Shown here: in pieces, positions 9,761 to 19,639 of the stretch
How positions within the stretch are numbered: position 1 is the stretch's first letter
Layout of the letters: each line of letters starts with the position of its first letter
Origin: Marinomonas rhizomae
Lineage (GTDB): Bacteria > Pseudomonadota > Gammaproteobacteria > Pseudomonadales > Marinomonadaceae
Direction: 5' to 3'
DNA: 64,000 nt
Assembly: GCF_024397855.1 (NCBI RefSeq)
Contig: NZ_CP073343.1
Location: forward strand, 3,472,001-3,536,000
Translations under genes and position numbers: made by a program
Notes under the pieces: model-generated
Told to the model about the DNA's origin: nothing
Database searches by the model: none
What the model saw: only the letters and a program-made list of their open reading frames with translations

Positions 9761-9976
9761 ATGCCAGCTGTAAAAGTAAAAGATAACGAACCATTTGACA
9801 TCGCTCTACGTCGCTTCAAACGCTCTTGTGAAAAAGCAGGTGTTTTGGCTGAAGTTCGTCGTCGTGAATGCTACGAAAAACCAACTACTCTTCGCAAACG
9901 TGCTGCAGCCGCTGCTGTTAAACGTCACGCTAAGAAAGTTTCTCGTGAGCAGAAGAAATTTCAACGTTTGTACTAG
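9761..9976 (+). CDS. rpsU: 30S ribosomal protein S21
   Basis: Small basic ribosomal protein near the mRNA/anti-SD region of the 30S subunit. The 71-residue sequence is typical: [20 protein letters not shown] at the start and a lysine/arginine-rich tail. The ribosome binding site GAAGG lies 7-12 bp upstream. It opens the classic macromolecular synthesis operon; a strong terminator follows at 10051, so dnaG probably depends on read-through or on a further promoter. Confidence 0.97.
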
Positions 9977-10050
9977 GCCAATCTGCCGTTTGGCAATTTG
10001 CTAAAGAACAAATGTTTGCCTAGACGTTTCTAACATTTAGGCTTATAAAA

Positions 10051-10082
10051 AACGGCTAGTTAAGCAACTAGCCGTTTTTTTT
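10051..10082 (+). terminator. Intrinsic terminator after rpsU
   Basis: Eleven-bp stem AACGGCTAGTT/AACTAGCCGTT (10051-10061, 10066-10076) with loop AAGC, followed by a run of eight T. In E. coli a terminator between rpsU and dnaG is known to set S21 above primase. Confidence 0.9.
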
Positions 10083-10161
10083 GTTTCCAAAGAGACCCCA
10101 GCACGACACCGCGAGCAACCGTCTCAATGAATTAAAGCACCATGAATTTAAAGAGGATCCT

Positions 10162-10608
10162 ATGTCAGAATTAAAAAAACACATCTCAGACACACTAAAA
10201 ACAGCGATGCGCGCCAAAGAAAAACAGCGTGTGACCGTAATTCGCACCATTTTATCTGAATGTAAAAAAATTGAAGTCGATGAACGCATTGAGCTAGATG
10301 ATGCACGCGTATTGGCCGTGTTAGATAAAATGAACAAGCAGCGCAAAGACTCCTACCAACAGTTCATTGACGGTGGCCGCGAAGATCTAGCCGTAGTCGA
10401 AAAAGAAGAGATGGTAATCATTAGTGAATTTTTGCCAACGCCATTGACTGATGATGAAGTCGGTGAGATTGTTAAAGCTGCAATTGCAGAAACGGGTGCC
10501 AGCTCCATGCAACAAATGGGCGCTGTTATGGCCATTGTAAAACCTCAAGTACAAGGCCGTGCCGACATGGCACAGATCAGCAAACAAGTGAAAGCACAAT
10601 TAGGCTAA
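10162..10608 (+). CDS. yqeY: YqeY/GatB-like tRNA amidotransferase-tail protein
   Basis: Cytosolic protein related to the C-terminal (tRNA-binding) domain of GatB/GatE; the in vivo role is not settled. The frame is open from 10081, but ATG 10162 has a clear ribosome binding site (GAGGA at 10153-10157) and gives the family N-terminus SELKKHISDTLKTAMRAK. Conserved elements include VIRTILSECKK and the FLPTPLTDDEV segment. At 148 aa it has the normal length. It lies between rpsU and dnaG, 4 bp before dnaG, an arrangement common in Pseudomonas-like bacteria. Confidence 0.92.
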   Translation: MSELKKHISDTLKTAMRAKEKQRVTVIRTILSECKKIEVDERIELDDARVLAVLDKMNKQRKDSYQQFIDGGREDLAVVEKEEMVIISEFLPTPLTDDEVGEIVKAAIAETGASSMQQMGAVMAIVKPQVQGRADMAQISKQVKAQLG

Positions 10609-10612
10609 TACC

Positions 10613-12613
10613 ATGGCGGGACGCATTCCTGATCAGTTTATAGATGAGCTACTCGCTCGAACCGACTTAACCGACGTGGTTGCGTCTCGTATTAGCTTAA
10701 AAAAAACCGGGCAAAATTACAGTGCCCTCTGCCCCTTTCATAATGAAAAAAGCCCTTCTTTTAGCTTAAACCCCAACAAGCAATTTTATTACTGCTTTGG
10801 CTGTGGCGCCGGCGGTAACGCCATTTCATTTGTGATGGAACATGATCATGTAGACTTCGTCGATGCGATTGAAACCCTCGCCAAAGACGCTGGTATGGAA
10901 GTTCCGAGAGAACAAGGCGCGCCAGATAGATACGAGCAAAACGCAGAGCTACTTAAACGCCTTTCTGAAAGCTCACAGTTTTATCAGCAACAATTAACAC
11001 AGCACCCTGATAAGAAAAAGGCCACCGACTATTTATCCAAAGACCGTGGGTTATCAGGTCAAATCGCCAAAGTATTTGGCTTAGGGTATGCTCCAGCAGG
11101 ATGGGATAACCTCCTCAAAAAGGTAGGTACTCGTGCAGAAAGCCAAGAACAATTATTTCTTGGCGGCATGTTGATTGAAAAAAAAGATCAACCAGGTCAT
11201 TACTACGACCGCTTTCGTGATCGAATTATTTTTCCTATACGTGATTCGCGAGGTCGAGTTATTGCCTTTGGTGGGCGTGCATTTGGCGATGAAAAACCCA
11301 AATACCTAAACTCTCCAGAAACGCCAGTTTTTCAAAAAAGCCAAGAACTTTACGGTTTGTTTGAGGCAAAGCAAAACACGCCTGTACTCGATCAAATTAT
11401 TGTGGTCGAAGGCTATATGGATGTCATAGTGCTAGCCCAACACGGCATTACCAATGCGGTCGCCACACTAGGAACATCCGTAAATAGCCAACACATACGC
11501 AAATTATTTAAACTAGTTAGCAAGGTTGTACTTTGCTTTGATGGCGATAAAGCTGGCCGCTCAGCCGCTATACGAGGCCTAGAAGCCTCCCTTCCTGTTA
11601 TGCAAGATGAAAAACAGGTGCGTTTTTTATTCTTGCCAGAGGGCGAAGACCCTGACTCTCTTGTTAGAAAAGAAGGTAAAGAAGCCTTTAACCATCGCTT
11701 AGATGACGCATCCTCTTTATCACACGTTCTATTTGATCACGCCCGAAATCAAGTCACCCTTGGCGACGAAGAAGGTGAAGCACAGTTTGCCCGTAATGCC
11801 ATGGAAATGATCAAACAAATTCCGAAAGAGCTAACTTTTCGCTCGGTATTAATTCGCCAATTAAGCGACCAATCTGGCATAGATAGCGAAACACTAGGCA
11901 ACACCGTTTTCAAAACTCGCCGCCAACACATACCGACGGAAGGTCACGAGCTAACACCTCAAAGCCATACACAGCAAGTTCAACATTTTGATGGCGACAC
12001 ACCAGACCTAAGCCACTACGATTACGAACCCTCTCATGGTGGTTATGATGATTTTCATCATGACGATTACAACGCACCAGCAGCTCAACCCAAGACACAA
12101 GGCTCATTTAAAAAACCATTTGGGAAAAAACCTTTTTCTAAAGGGAAATTCTATAACGACGAGCCCGCACTACCACCTGCAGCGCCGAGTCTCAGTCGAA
12201 TCAAGCAAGCCTCACTGTGCCTTTTACTGCACCCACACATTGCGAAAGACATTGATTTACCAGACCCATTGGTAAATCAAGCCAATGAAGAGCTGCAGAT
12301 CTTTTGCAAAATATGGAGATATTTCGCAAAACACCCTAATAAAAACACGGGACATCTGTTAGGTGAAATAACAGATCCAGCCACAATATCGTCTATTTAC
12401 GCACTATTAAACCACCAAGATGCAACAACCAAGCAAAAAATCACCAATGCGCAACAAGAAGTTCTTGATATGGTTTTAGCATTAGAAAAAAATCTTGGAT
12501 TAAATAGCAGCATTGCACGGTTGAAAAGTCAGGGGAACGAATCCATAAAGGATAATAGCAGCAAGCAAGAACTGCGAAATTTAATGGATTTAATTAGACA
12601 GAAAAAACATTAA
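10613..12613 (+). CDS. dnaG: DNA primase
   Basis: Synthesises RNA primers for Okazaki fragments and binds DnaB helicase through its C-terminus. The N-terminal zinc finger has Cys40, His43, Cys61 and Cys64 (CPFH...CFGC). The TOPRIM core shows VVEGYMDVI near residue 263 and CFDGDKAG near 308. The protein is 666 residues against about 581 in E. coli. The excess lies in a linker at about residues 445-525, rich in His, Asp, Tyr and then Lys/Phe/Pro, just before the DnaB-binding helical domain. It starts 4 bp after yqeY, and rpoD follows after its own promoter. Confidence 0.97.
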   Translation: MAGRIPDQFIDELLARTDLTDVVASRISLKKTGQNYSALCPFHNEKSPSFSLNPNKQFYYCFGCGAGGNAISFVMEHDHVDFVDAIETLAKDAGMEVPREQGAPDRYEQNAELLKRLSESSQFYQQQLTQHPDKKKATDYLSKDRGLSGQIAKVFGLGYAPAGWDNLLKKVGTRAESQEQLFLGGMLIEKKDQPGHYYDRFRDRIIFPIRDSRGRVIAFGGRAFGDEKPKYLNSPETPVFQKSQELYGLFEAKQNTPVLDQIIVVEGYMDVIVLAQHGITNAVATLGTSVNSQHIRKLFKLVSKVVLCFDGDKAGRSAAIRGLEASLPVMQDEKQVRFLFLPEGEDPDSLVRKEGKEAFNHRLDDASSLSHVLFDHARNQVTLGDEEGEAQFARNAMEMIKQIPKELTFRSVLIRQLSDQSGIDSETLGNTVFKTRRQHIPTEGHELTPQSHTQQVQHFDGDTPDLSHYDYEPSHGGYDDFHHDDYNAPAAQPKTQGSFKKPFGKKPFSKGKFYNDEPALPPAAPSLSRIKQASLCLLLHPHIAKDIDLPDPLVNQANEELQIFCKIWRYFAKHPNKNTGHLLGEITDPATISSIYALLNHQDATTKQKITNAQQEVLDMVLALEKNLGLNSSIARLKSQGNESIKDNSSKQELRNLMDLIRQKKH

Positions 12614-12650
12614 ACAGCGTTTAATTTTCATTCAAAAAAACAGGATTCGG

Positions 12651-12679
12651 TGGATAAAAGTGAATAATTTTGTTATAAT
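12651..12679 (+). promoter_or_regulatory. rpoD promoter candidate (extended -10)
   Basis: TATAAT at 12674-12679 is preceded by TGT (extended -10), with a weak -35 TGGATA at 12651-12656 and a 17-bp spacer. It would give rpoD a transcript independent of dnaG. Confidence 0.5.
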
Positions 12680-12727
12680 CCGCGGCTTGCTAAACTCCCA
12701 AATGAATTTCTAACGATAGGTTGTCGA

Positions 12728-14566
12728 ATGCCAGACACTCAACAGTCACGTCTCAAAGAGCTGATCTCCAAGGGTAAAGAACAAGGTTACCTAACTTTTT
12801 CCGAAGTTAACGACCACCTCCCTGATGACCTTTCAGACCCGGAGCAAGTAGAAGAAATCATTGCCATGATCAACGACATGGGCATTACGGTTTCTGAAGT
12901 TGCACCAGATAAAGATAACCTTCTTATGGAAGAAGGTGACGCTACAGATGAAGCTGCAGCGGAAGAAGCTGCCGCCGCCCTAGCCGCAGTAGAAGGTGAT
13001 ATCACCAGAACAACGGATCCAGTGCGTATGTATATGCGTGAAATGGGTACTGTTGAGCTATTGACTCGTGCGGGCGAAATTGCGATTGCCAAGCGTATCG
13101 AAGAAGGCACACGCGAAGTCATGGCGGCTATCTCTTACTTTCCAGGTGCGGTAGACGTACTACTAGATGCTTATGCAAAAGTGCAGGAAGAAGAAGGCCG
13201 TCTAAGCGATATATTTAGCGGTTTCATCGATGGCGATGGTGAAGAACCTGTTTTCGAGGAAGCCGTAACAGAAGAGCCTGCGATCGAAGAAGACACTGTA
13301 GACAGTGATGACGACGATGATGATTCTGAAGACAGCGAAGAAGAAACCGATAACGGTCCTGATCCTGAAGAAACAGCACTGCGCTTCAATGATATTTCAC
13401 GCATTTACGAAGAGCTAAAAGTCTTGCTAGCAAATAGCAATCGACAAGATCCAGCGGTAAAGAGCAAGCAAGAAGAATTAAGTATCAGCTTTGCTCCTAT
13501 CAAGCTTGTACCTAAGCTGTTTGATGATTTAATTGATCGTGTTCGTTCGCGTATGGAAAAAGTACGCGACCAAGAGCGCCTTATCATGCAAGTGTGTGTA
13601 CGCAAAGCGGGCATGCCAAGAACCGAGTTTTTGAAGCGCTTTCCAAGCAATGAGACAAATCCTGATTGGCTTAAGGAGCAAATTGCTTCTGGTGCTGATT
13701 ACGCTGCATCTCTTGAAGAAAACGAAGCCGAGTTTATGCGTAGCCAGCGCAAGCTTCGTGCTGTTTCAAAAGACACTGGTCTGACCATCGCAGAACTAAA
13801 AGAAATCAACCGTCGCATTTCTATCGGGGAAACTCGAGCTCGTCGAGCTAAGAAAGAAATGGTTGAAGCCAACTTACGTTTGGTTATCTCTATCGCGAAA
13901 AAGTACACCAACCGTGGCTTGCAGTTCTTGGATCTTATCCAAGAAGGTAATATTGGCCTGATGAAAGCCGTTGATAAATTTGAATATCGTCGTGGTTATA
14001 AGTTCTCGACTTATGCTACTTGGTGGATTCGTCAGGCAATCACTCGCTCTATTGCCGATCAGGCTCGTACAATCCGTATTCCAGTACACATGATTGAAAC
14101 GATTAACAAACTGAATCGCATCTCTCGTCAGATGCTTCAGGAAATGGGACGCGAAGCAACGCCTGAAGAGTTGGCTGCTCGCATGGACATGCCAGAAGAT
14201 AAAATTCGTAAAGTTCTTAAGATTGCTAAAGAACCGATCTCAATGGAAACACCAATTGGTGATGATGAAGATTCTCACCTAGGTGACTTTATTGAAGACG
14301 ATGGTGCTGAATCTCCTATTGATATCGCAACTATTGAAGGCTTACGTGAATCAACAACGATGGTACTTGCTGGTCTAACCGCTCGTGAAGCCAAAGTGTT
14401 ACGTATGCGTTTCGGTATCGATATGAACACCGACCATACTCTTGAAGAGGTTGGTAAACAGTTCGATGTTACTCGTGAGCGTATTCGTCAAATCGAAGCC
14501 AAAGCACTACGCAAACTACGTCACCCTAGCCGTTCAGAGCACCTAAGAAGCTTCTTAGACGAATGA
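12728..14566 (+). CDS. rpoD: RNA polymerase primary sigma factor RpoD (sigma-70)
   Basis: Housekeeping sigma factor. Region 1.1 opens the protein ([19 protein letters not shown]), followed by region 1.2 ([11 protein letters not shown]). A non-conserved region containing an acidic tract of Asp/Glu/Ser is at about residues 167-218. Regions 2 ([27 protein letters not shown]) and 4 ([36 protein letters not shown]) are intact. At 612 aa it has normal length. It is the last gene of the operon and ends at a strong terminator. Confidence 0.98.
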   Translation: MPDTQQSRLKELISKGKEQGYLTFSEVNDHLPDDLSDPEQVEEIIAMINDMGITVSEVAPDKDNLLMEEGDATDEAAAEEAAAALAAVEGDITRTTDPVRMYMREMGTVELLTRAGEIAIAKRIEEGTREVMAAISYFPGAVDVLLDAYAKVQEEEGRLSDIFSGFIDGDGEEPVFEEAVTEEPAIEEDTVDSDDDDDDSEDSEEETDNGPDPEETALRFNDISRIYEELKVLLANSNRQDPAVKSKQEELSISFAPIKLVPKLFDDLIDRVRSRMEKVRDQERLIMQVCVRKAGMPRTEFLKRFPSNETNPDWLKEQIASGADYAASLEENEAEFMRSQRKLRAVSKDTGLTIAELKEINRRISIGETRARRAKKEMVEANLRLVISIAKKYTNRGLQFLDLIQEGNIGLMKAVDKFEYRRGYKFSTYATWWIRQAITRSIADQARTIRIPVHMIETINKLNRISRQMLQEMGREATPEELAARMDMPEDKIRKVLKIAKEPISMETPIGDDEDSHLGDFIEDDGAESPIDIATIEGLRESTTMVLAGLTAREAKVLRMRFGIDMNTDHTLEEVGKQFDVTRERIRQIEAKALRKLRHPSRSEHLRSFLDE

Positions 14567-14580
14567 TACGATTAGCTATA

Positions 14581-14613
14581 AAAAAACCGCTGCCATAAAC
14601 AGCGGTTTTTTTA
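14581..14613. terminator. Intrinsic terminator after rpoD
   Basis: Stem CCGCTG/CAGCGG (14587-14592, 14600-14605) flanked by A6 on the left and T7 on the right, so the stem extends and could work in both directions. It lies 15 bp after the rpoD stop. Confidence 0.9.
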
Positions 14614-14912
14614 TAACCAAAAAATGTTAAAAAAACCCATTAGAACAAGCATAAGCAACAAAACTGTCATACACTCTGATTAGAGTATGGATAAAGACAG
14701 TGAGGTTTGGCTTGCTACAAAACCATAATCAAAATAACTCAATTCTCTACCCTCCCTTGGCAGATGCAACATCTAGCCAGCTACTTTCTACAACATTACG
14801 ATCCGTACCAACTGAAATTTCAGCTCTCCAAAAAGACACTAAGTACTATTTTTTTTATTCGTTCATTCGCCCTTCAAAAGAAACTTCATGTTCATTGCAG
14901 GAGTAATACTCT
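14614..14912. other. Leader region of the PhoH-like gene, with an imperfect hairpin
   Basis: No gene is seen here. At 14663-14701 an imperfect hairpin can form: outer ACTGTC/GACAGT, inner CAT/ATG and ACTCT/AGAGT with a GATT loop and bulges. The left arm contains CTGTCAT (14664-14670), identical to a Pho-box half site, but the second half site is poor. A ribosome binding site GGAG precedes the ATG at 14913. Confidence 0.45.
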
Positions 14913-16310
14913 ATGGAAAAAATCTACGTTCTTGATACCAATGTGTTATTGCACGACCCGTTAGCAATTTATGCTTTTGCCGAACACAAGGTCGTTATCC
15001 CTATGACCGTCCTTGAAGAGTTAGATGTCATTAAAGACAGGAGAGACAAAGACGTGAGCCGCGAAGCTCGTGTAGCAATCAACACCATTGATAAGATCGT
15101 CGGCGATGCCACACCCCGGGAACTGCAAGCAGGCGTTCCAATCAGCACAGTTAGCAATGACACAGACTCCAAACGCTGTGAAGGCTCTTTAGCTATCTAC
15201 CCGGACCAACAAATTACCCTCACTGACAACGTACCTTTTTTAAATGGCAATCACGACCACGCCAACGACAATCGCATCATCAATGTTGGACTAAGCCTAC
15301 AGGCCACTCACCCACGATCTTCTGTTTGCCTTGTAACCAAAGACATCAACATGCGCATCAAAGCAAAAGGCTCTGGGCTAGAGCGCGTAGAAGACTATAG
15401 AAAAGACAAGGTTCTCGATGACCTCGACTTAATGAGCAAAGGCTATACCCAGTTCAACGGAAGTTTTTGGTCAACGATAGAAAGTGTAAAAACCGAAGCC
15501 CATGGCCGTCACACTGTACACGTCATTAACAAAAGCCATTTACCCAACATCTATTTAAATATGTTTGTGGTTGATGATGAAGATTTTATTGGATTTGTAG
15601 TCAATCTTGATCAAGAACACGTCTTTTTGCTTGATATCAACAAGCAACATCTGATGAATCAAAATTTCTGGGGCATACTACCACGCAATCTAGAGCAAGC
15701 TATGGCGTTTTATCTATTACGTCACGACAACTCCGACTTAATGGTAATGACAGGTCCAGCAGGCTCAGGCAAAACCCTATTGGCTTTAGCTTATGGACTA
15801 CAAGTCACTATGGAGGAAAAGCGCTTTAATAAGATCATCGTTGCTAGATCAACTCCACCAATGGCAGAAGATATTGGCTTCTTACCCGGCACAGAAGAAG
15901 AGAAGATGGCGCCTTGGCTAGCCGCATTTGATGATAACCTAGAAATATTGCACGGCGCCGACGAGCACTCTTTTAGCAGTATCGATTACGTAAAACAAAA
16001 GGCCAACATTCAGTTCAAATCGTTGAACTTCATGCGCGGCCGCTCCTTCAACAACGCTTTAATTATTATCGATGAAGCACAAGGCTTAACACAGTTTCAG
16101 CTCAAATCCATCGTAACGCGCGTAGGCAGCAATTCAAAAATCATCGTACTTGGCAACTTGGCACAAATCGATAACAAGTACATAACCCCACTGACATCCG
16201 GTTTAACCTATTTAGTCGAAAAAACAAAATCCTTTAAATACGCCAGTATTATGCACGTCAACGGCATAGAACGAAGCCGACTCGCTGAATTTGCTGAAGA
16301 GAACCTATAA
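14913..16310 (+). CDS. PhoH-family ATPase with N-terminal PIN domain
   Basis: Two-domain protein. An N-terminal PIN-type nuclease domain (VLDTNVLLHDP at residues 5-15, roughly residues 1-145) is joined to a PhoH P-loop ATPase with Walker A GPAGSGKT near residue 280 and Walker B IIIDEAQG near 384. PIN-PhoH proteins act as RNA helicase/RNases in characterised actinobacterial examples; the role in gammaproteobacteria is not established. Length 465 aa is usual for this architecture. It is convergent with eda across a shared terminator. Confidence 0.9.
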   Translation: MEKIYVLDTNVLLHDPLAIYAFAEHKVVIPMTVLEELDVIKDRRDKDVSREARVAINTIDKIVGDATPRELQAGVPISTVSNDTDSKRCEGSLAIYPDQQITLTDNVPFLNGNHDHANDNRIINVGLSLQATHPRSSVCLVTKDINMRIKAKGSGLERVEDYRKDKVLDDLDLMSKGYTQFNGSFWSTIESVKTEAHGRHTVHVINKSHLPNIYLNMFVVDDEDFIGFVVNLDQEHVFLLDINKQHLMNQNFWGILPRNLEQAMAFYLLRHDNSDLMVMTGPAGSGKTLLALAYGLQVTMEEKRFNKIIVARSTPPMAEDIGFLPGTEEEKMAPWLAAFDDNLEILHGADEHSFSSIDYVKQKANIQFKSLNFMRGRSFNNALIIIDEAQGLTQFQLKSIVTRVGSNSKIIVLGNLAQIDNKYITPLTSGLTYLVEKTKSFKYASIMHVNGIERSRLAEFAEENL

Positions 16311-16330
16311 CAATAACAAACACCAACACG

Positions 16331-16370
16331 CAAAAAAGGGAGAAGAGCCCAAGCTCTTCTCCCTTTTTTA
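16331..16370. terminator. Bidirectional terminator between phoH-like gene and eda
   Basis: Perfect stem GGGAGAAGAGC/GCTCTTCTCCC with loop CCAA, flanked by A6 on the left and T6 on the right, so it serves both convergent genes. Confidence 0.92.
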
Positions 16371-16405
16371 TCAATATACAGATTCAGTTGATCTGAATGG
16401 ATTAA

Positions 16406-17032
16406 CTACTGAGCGACAGATTTCGCCAATTCAGTAATTTCATCCCATTTACCCGCACGAACCAAATCTGTTGGGACAATCCACGAACCACCCACACAAA
16501 GCACGTTAGGCAATGCTAAATACTCACGGAAGTTGTCAGCACCAATCCCGCCCGTTGGACAAAATTTAATTTGCGGTAATGGACCACCAAATGCTTTCAA
16601 TGCTTTCACACCGCCATTCACTTCTGCTGGGAAAAATTTAAAACGGTCATATCCGTATTCCATTCCCAACAAAACATCAGAAATCGTTGCCACAGCAGGT
16701 AAGTATGGCACATCGTACTCTTTGCCTACCGCCAATAAATCCGCTGTCATTCCTGGACTAATGATAAATTGAGAGCCCGCTTCGATCGCTTGAATATATT
16801 GCTCACGTGAACACACTGTTCCCGCTCCAACAATGGCATCAGGCACTTCCTTACGAAGCGCAGTAATCGCTTCTAAGGCAGCAGGTGTACGCAAAGTAAC
16901 TTCTAAAACAGGTACACCGCCAGCAACAAGTGCTTTACCAAGTGATACAGCCTGCGCAACATCATCAACAACAATTACAGGGACAACAGGCGTTGCTGTC
17001 ATTACTTGCTCTGCAGTATAAGAAGTGGTCAT
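16406..17032 (-). CDS. eda: KHG/KDPG aldolase (Entner-Doudoroff)
   Basis: Cleaves 2-keto-3-deoxy-6-phosphogluconate to pyruvate and glyceraldehyde-3-phosphate. The Schiff-base lysine is Lys132 in RFKFFPAE, and the catalytic pair Glu44 and Arg48 sits in LEVTLRT. Length 208 aa is normal. It lies 37 bp downstream of zwf on the same strand. In Pseudomonas the order is zwf-pgl-eda; here pgl is absent between them. Confidence 0.96.
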   Translation of the reverse strand: MTTSYTAEQVMTATPVVPVIVVDDVAQAVSLGKALVAGGVPVLEVTLRTPAALEAITALRKEVPDAIVGAGTVCSREQYIQAIEAGSQFIISPGMTADLLAVGKEYDVPYLPAVATISDVLLGMEYGYDRFKFFPAEVNGGVKALKAFGGPLPQIKFCPTGGIGADNFREYLALPNVLCVGGSWIVPTDLVRAGKWDEITELAKSVAQ

Positions 17033-17069
17033 ATGACTTTCCTTTTTTTAAGACTTCTTTGTTTAAGGA

Positions 17070-18545
17070 CTAGTAGTCGTGCCAGTTACGGCCGTCTTTA
17101 ATTGGCAACGCCATAGACGCTGCAGGACCCCACGAACCAGAAGCATATTCTTTTGGACGCTCACTCGTTTGATTCCAAGCAGACATGATTCCATCCACCC
17201 ACTTCCAAGCCGCTTCTACTTCATCGTAGCGCATGAACAAAGTGGCATCATTGCGCATTACATCAAGCAATAGACGCTCATAAGCTTCCGGACTACGTTT
17301 ATCGTTAAATGCTTCCGTCAAACTCAAGTTCAAATCAACTGGTTGAAGAACCATTCCTTCACTCACGCCAGGAACCTTATTCATCACAGTTAAAGAGATC
17401 TTCTCTTCTGGCTGAAGACGGATAATCAATTGGTTACGCTGAAGTTGACGGTTACTTTCATCACTAAAGATGCTGTGTGGAACCGCTTTATACTGAATAA
17501 CAATCTCAGAATAACGCTGCCCCAGACGCTTCCCAGTTCTTAGGTAGAAAGGTACGCCAGCCCAGCGCCAGTTATCAATATCAGCGCGCAAAGCCACAAA
17601 TGTCTCAGTTCTTGAATTAGGGTTACTCCCCTCTTCATCAAAGTAACCTTGAACATCTTTGCCTTTGATCATACCTTTCGCATATTGGCCACGAACGGTT
17701 TTAGTGTAAGCATTTGCACCCGCAATTGGACGCAGCGCTTTCAGCACTTTGATTTTTTCATCTCGGACAGAGTCTGCGTCCATTCGACCAGGAGGCTCCA
17801 TCGCCACCAAGCACAATAGCTGGATCAAATGGTTTTGCACCATGTCACGCATTGCACCGGCTTTATCGTAATAACCCCAGCGCCCTTCAACACCAACAGT
17901 TTCCGATACGGTAATCTGCACGTTATCAATGTGTGCACTGTCCCACAAAGGTTCGAAAAGTGTGTTACCAAAGCGAATCGCCAACAGATTTTGTACCGTT
18001 TCTTTGCCTAGGTAGTGATCGATACGGAACGCTTGTTGCTCGTTGAAATTCTTCATTACTTCATCGTTTATCGCACGAGAAGACGCAAGATCTCGACCAA
18101 GTGGCTTTTCTAAAACAACACGCATACGAGGCGCATTCAAACCATGAGTCGCTAATGACGAACAAATAGAGCCGAATAGGTCTGGAGAAGTGGCAAGGTA
18201 AAATACAACATCACGATCCTCACCACCAACTTGATGATCATTCAAGCGAGAGAAGTCAGACTCTTGCTGAGCATCAACAGAAACATAGCTTAAACGCTCT
18301 TTGAATCGCGGCCATGTTTTCTCATCACCAATACTTGCAGGTACGAACTCATCAAGCGCTGCTCGAATTTTAGTTTGGTACTCTTCTGTGCTTACTTCTC
18401 GTCTCGAAGCACCAATGATGCGGGTCGTCGGAGCAAGTAAACCATCCATATCCAAATGGAACAATGCTGGCAGCAATTTACGCATCGCAAGATCACCACC
18501 ACCACCAAAAATTACAACATCACAGGCTTTTAAACTGGCCTTCAT
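17070..18545 (-). CDS. zwf: Glucose-6-phosphate 1-dehydrogenase
   Basis: Oxidises glucose-6-phosphate to 6-phosphogluconolactone with NAD(P)+, the entry to the pentose phosphate and Entner-Doudoroff routes. The nucleotide-binding segment reads FGGGGDLAMRKLLPALF (residues 13-29; the usual form is GASGDLAKRKL). The active-site motif RIDHYLGKE holds His177. At 491 aa the length is normal. It lies 19 bp downstream of glk and 37 bp upstream of eda, so the three probably form one operon. Confidence 0.96.
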   Translation of the reverse strand: MKASLKACDVVIFGGGGDLAMRKLLPALFHLDMDGLLAPTTRIIGASRREVSTEEYQTKIRAALDEFVPASIGDEKTWPRFKERLSYVSVDAQQESDFSRLNDHQVGGEDRDVVFYLATSPDLFGSICSSLATHGLNAPRMRVVLEKPLGRDLASSRAINDEVMKNFNEQQAFRIDHYLGKETVQNLLAIRFGNTLFEPLWDSAHIDNVQITVSETVGVEGRWGYYDKAGAMRDMVQNHLIQLLCLVAMEPPGRMDADSVRDEKIKVLKALRPIAGANAYTKTVRGQYAKGMIKGKDVQGYFDEEGSNPNSRTETFVALRADIDNWRWAGVPFYLRTGKRLGQRYSEIVIQYKAVPHSIFSDESNRQLQRNQLIIRLQPEEKISLTVMNKVPGVSEGMVLQPVDLNLSLTEAFNDKRSPEAYERLLLDVMRNDATLFMRYDEVEAAWKWVDGIMSAWNQTSERPKEYASGSWGPAASMALPIKDGRNWHDY

Positions 18546-18564
18546 TCTTTATTCTCCAACTAAT

Positions 18565-19539
18565 CTAGGCTTTCGACACAAGATGGGACGCATAACATGC
18601 ACACCCCATCAGCCCTGGGTATTCAGACATAACAACAAAAGTCGGAATAGGGGAAACAAACTCTTCCATACGACCTTTGTCTTGCATCGCATCACGGAAA
18701 TTACTTTTAAGAATCTCATTTAAATAACGAGGCACAATCCCACCGGCGATATAAACGCCACCGCGAGACTCAACCGACAACACTAGGTCTCCGATCACTC
18801 GTCCTAAAAACACAAAAAACTGATCTAAAGTGGCAGTCGCTATTGGGTCATTGCCAAGCTTTAGCGCGTCGCCAATCTCAGGGGCGGTTAAGCGTTTTTC
18901 AATCCCTTCTCGCAATGCCAGTGCTTCGTATATATTTTCAAGCCCCATACCGGACAAAACACGCTCAGCTGAAACCCGCTTATGGCGCGTCCGAAGAAAT
19001 TTTAGAATGTCGTCTTCGATGTCATTGCAAGCAGATAAGTCAACATGACCACCCTCGCCAGGCAAAACAATATTAGGCCCATTGTCTTGAGGAACAACAC
19101 AGGATATCCCTAAGCCAGTTCCAGCCCCAACCACCCAACAAGCACCTTTAGGGTCGACTGTTGAGCTTTCTCCAATGACTACCATATCTTCAGATGTAAG
19201 GATTTCTAAGCAATGTCCAACGGCATCAAAATCGTTTAATAAAGCAACTGGTTTATTATCACCAAAATAGGACTGCACTTCATCACGAGTAAATTTCCAA
19301 GGATTATTAGAAAACTGTATCACTGGCTGATTGATAGGGCCCGCAATCGCCAAAACAATGGCATCTATTTTATCCATAGAAATACTGCAATTTTCAATGT
19401 AGTCAGCTGCAGCATCAAAAAAATTATCGTAATTTTTACAAGGAAGTACTCTAACTTCTAGAGGCTCATATTGATGGATAGGAACCAAAGCAAAACGCGC
19501 ATTAGTGCCACCAAGATCGGCGATTAAAGCATGGGACAT
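18565..19539 (-). CDS. glk: Glucokinase (E. coli Glk type)
   Basis: ATP-dependent phosphorylation of glucose in the cytoplasm. The N-terminal phosphate-binding motif DLGGTNARFAL (residues 8-18) and the later GAGTGLGIS and GEGGHVDL motifs identify the non-ROK Glk family. The 324-aa length agrees. It is the first gene of glk-zwf-eda, and a HexR-type palindrome lies about 85-100 bp upstream of its start. Confidence 0.95.
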   Translation of the reverse strand: MSHALIADLGGTNARFALVPIHQYEPLEVRVLPCKNYDNFFDAAADYIENCSISMDKIDAIVLAIAGPINQPVIQFSNNPWKFTRDEVQSYFGDNKPVALLNDFDAVGHCLEILTSEDMVVIGESSTVDPKGACWVVGAGTGLGISCVVPQDNGPNIVLPGEGGHVDLSACNDIEDDILKFLRTRHKRVSAERVLSGMGLENIYEALALREGIEKRLTAPEIGDALKLGNDPIATATLDQFFVFLGRVIGDLVLSVESRGGVYIAGGIVPRYLNEILKSNFRDAMQDKGRMEEFVSPIPTFVVMSEYPGLMGCACYASHLVSKA

Positions 19540-19624
19540 AGACGAACCCTATTTAATTTTTTTGAAATTTTACAACAAAATTGAGGTGAAAAATACCGCA
19601 GCCTTGAAAAAATAAGCCTCATAA

Positions 19625-19639
19625 TGTAATAAAATTACA
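19625..19639. promoter_or_regulatory. HexR-type operator upstream of glk-zwf-eda
   Basis: TGTAAT-AAA-ATTACA, a perfect 6-bp inverted repeat with a 3-bp centre. It matches the published HexR consensus (TGTARTNNNAYTACA style) for central carbohydrate metabolism genes in gammaproteobacteria. Its place before glk supports repression relieved by KDPG; hexR itself is not in the window. Confidence 0.65.

Noticed and set aside
13171-13404. Ser-rich minus-strand frame opposite the acidic tract of rpoD
   Set aside because: Reverse complement of Asp/Glu codons gives Ser/Phe-rich sequence; not a gene.
14664-14681. Complete Pho box before the PhoH-like gene
   Set aside because: Only one half site (CTGTCAT) is intact; the second half has several mismatches, so I list it only as a weak observation.
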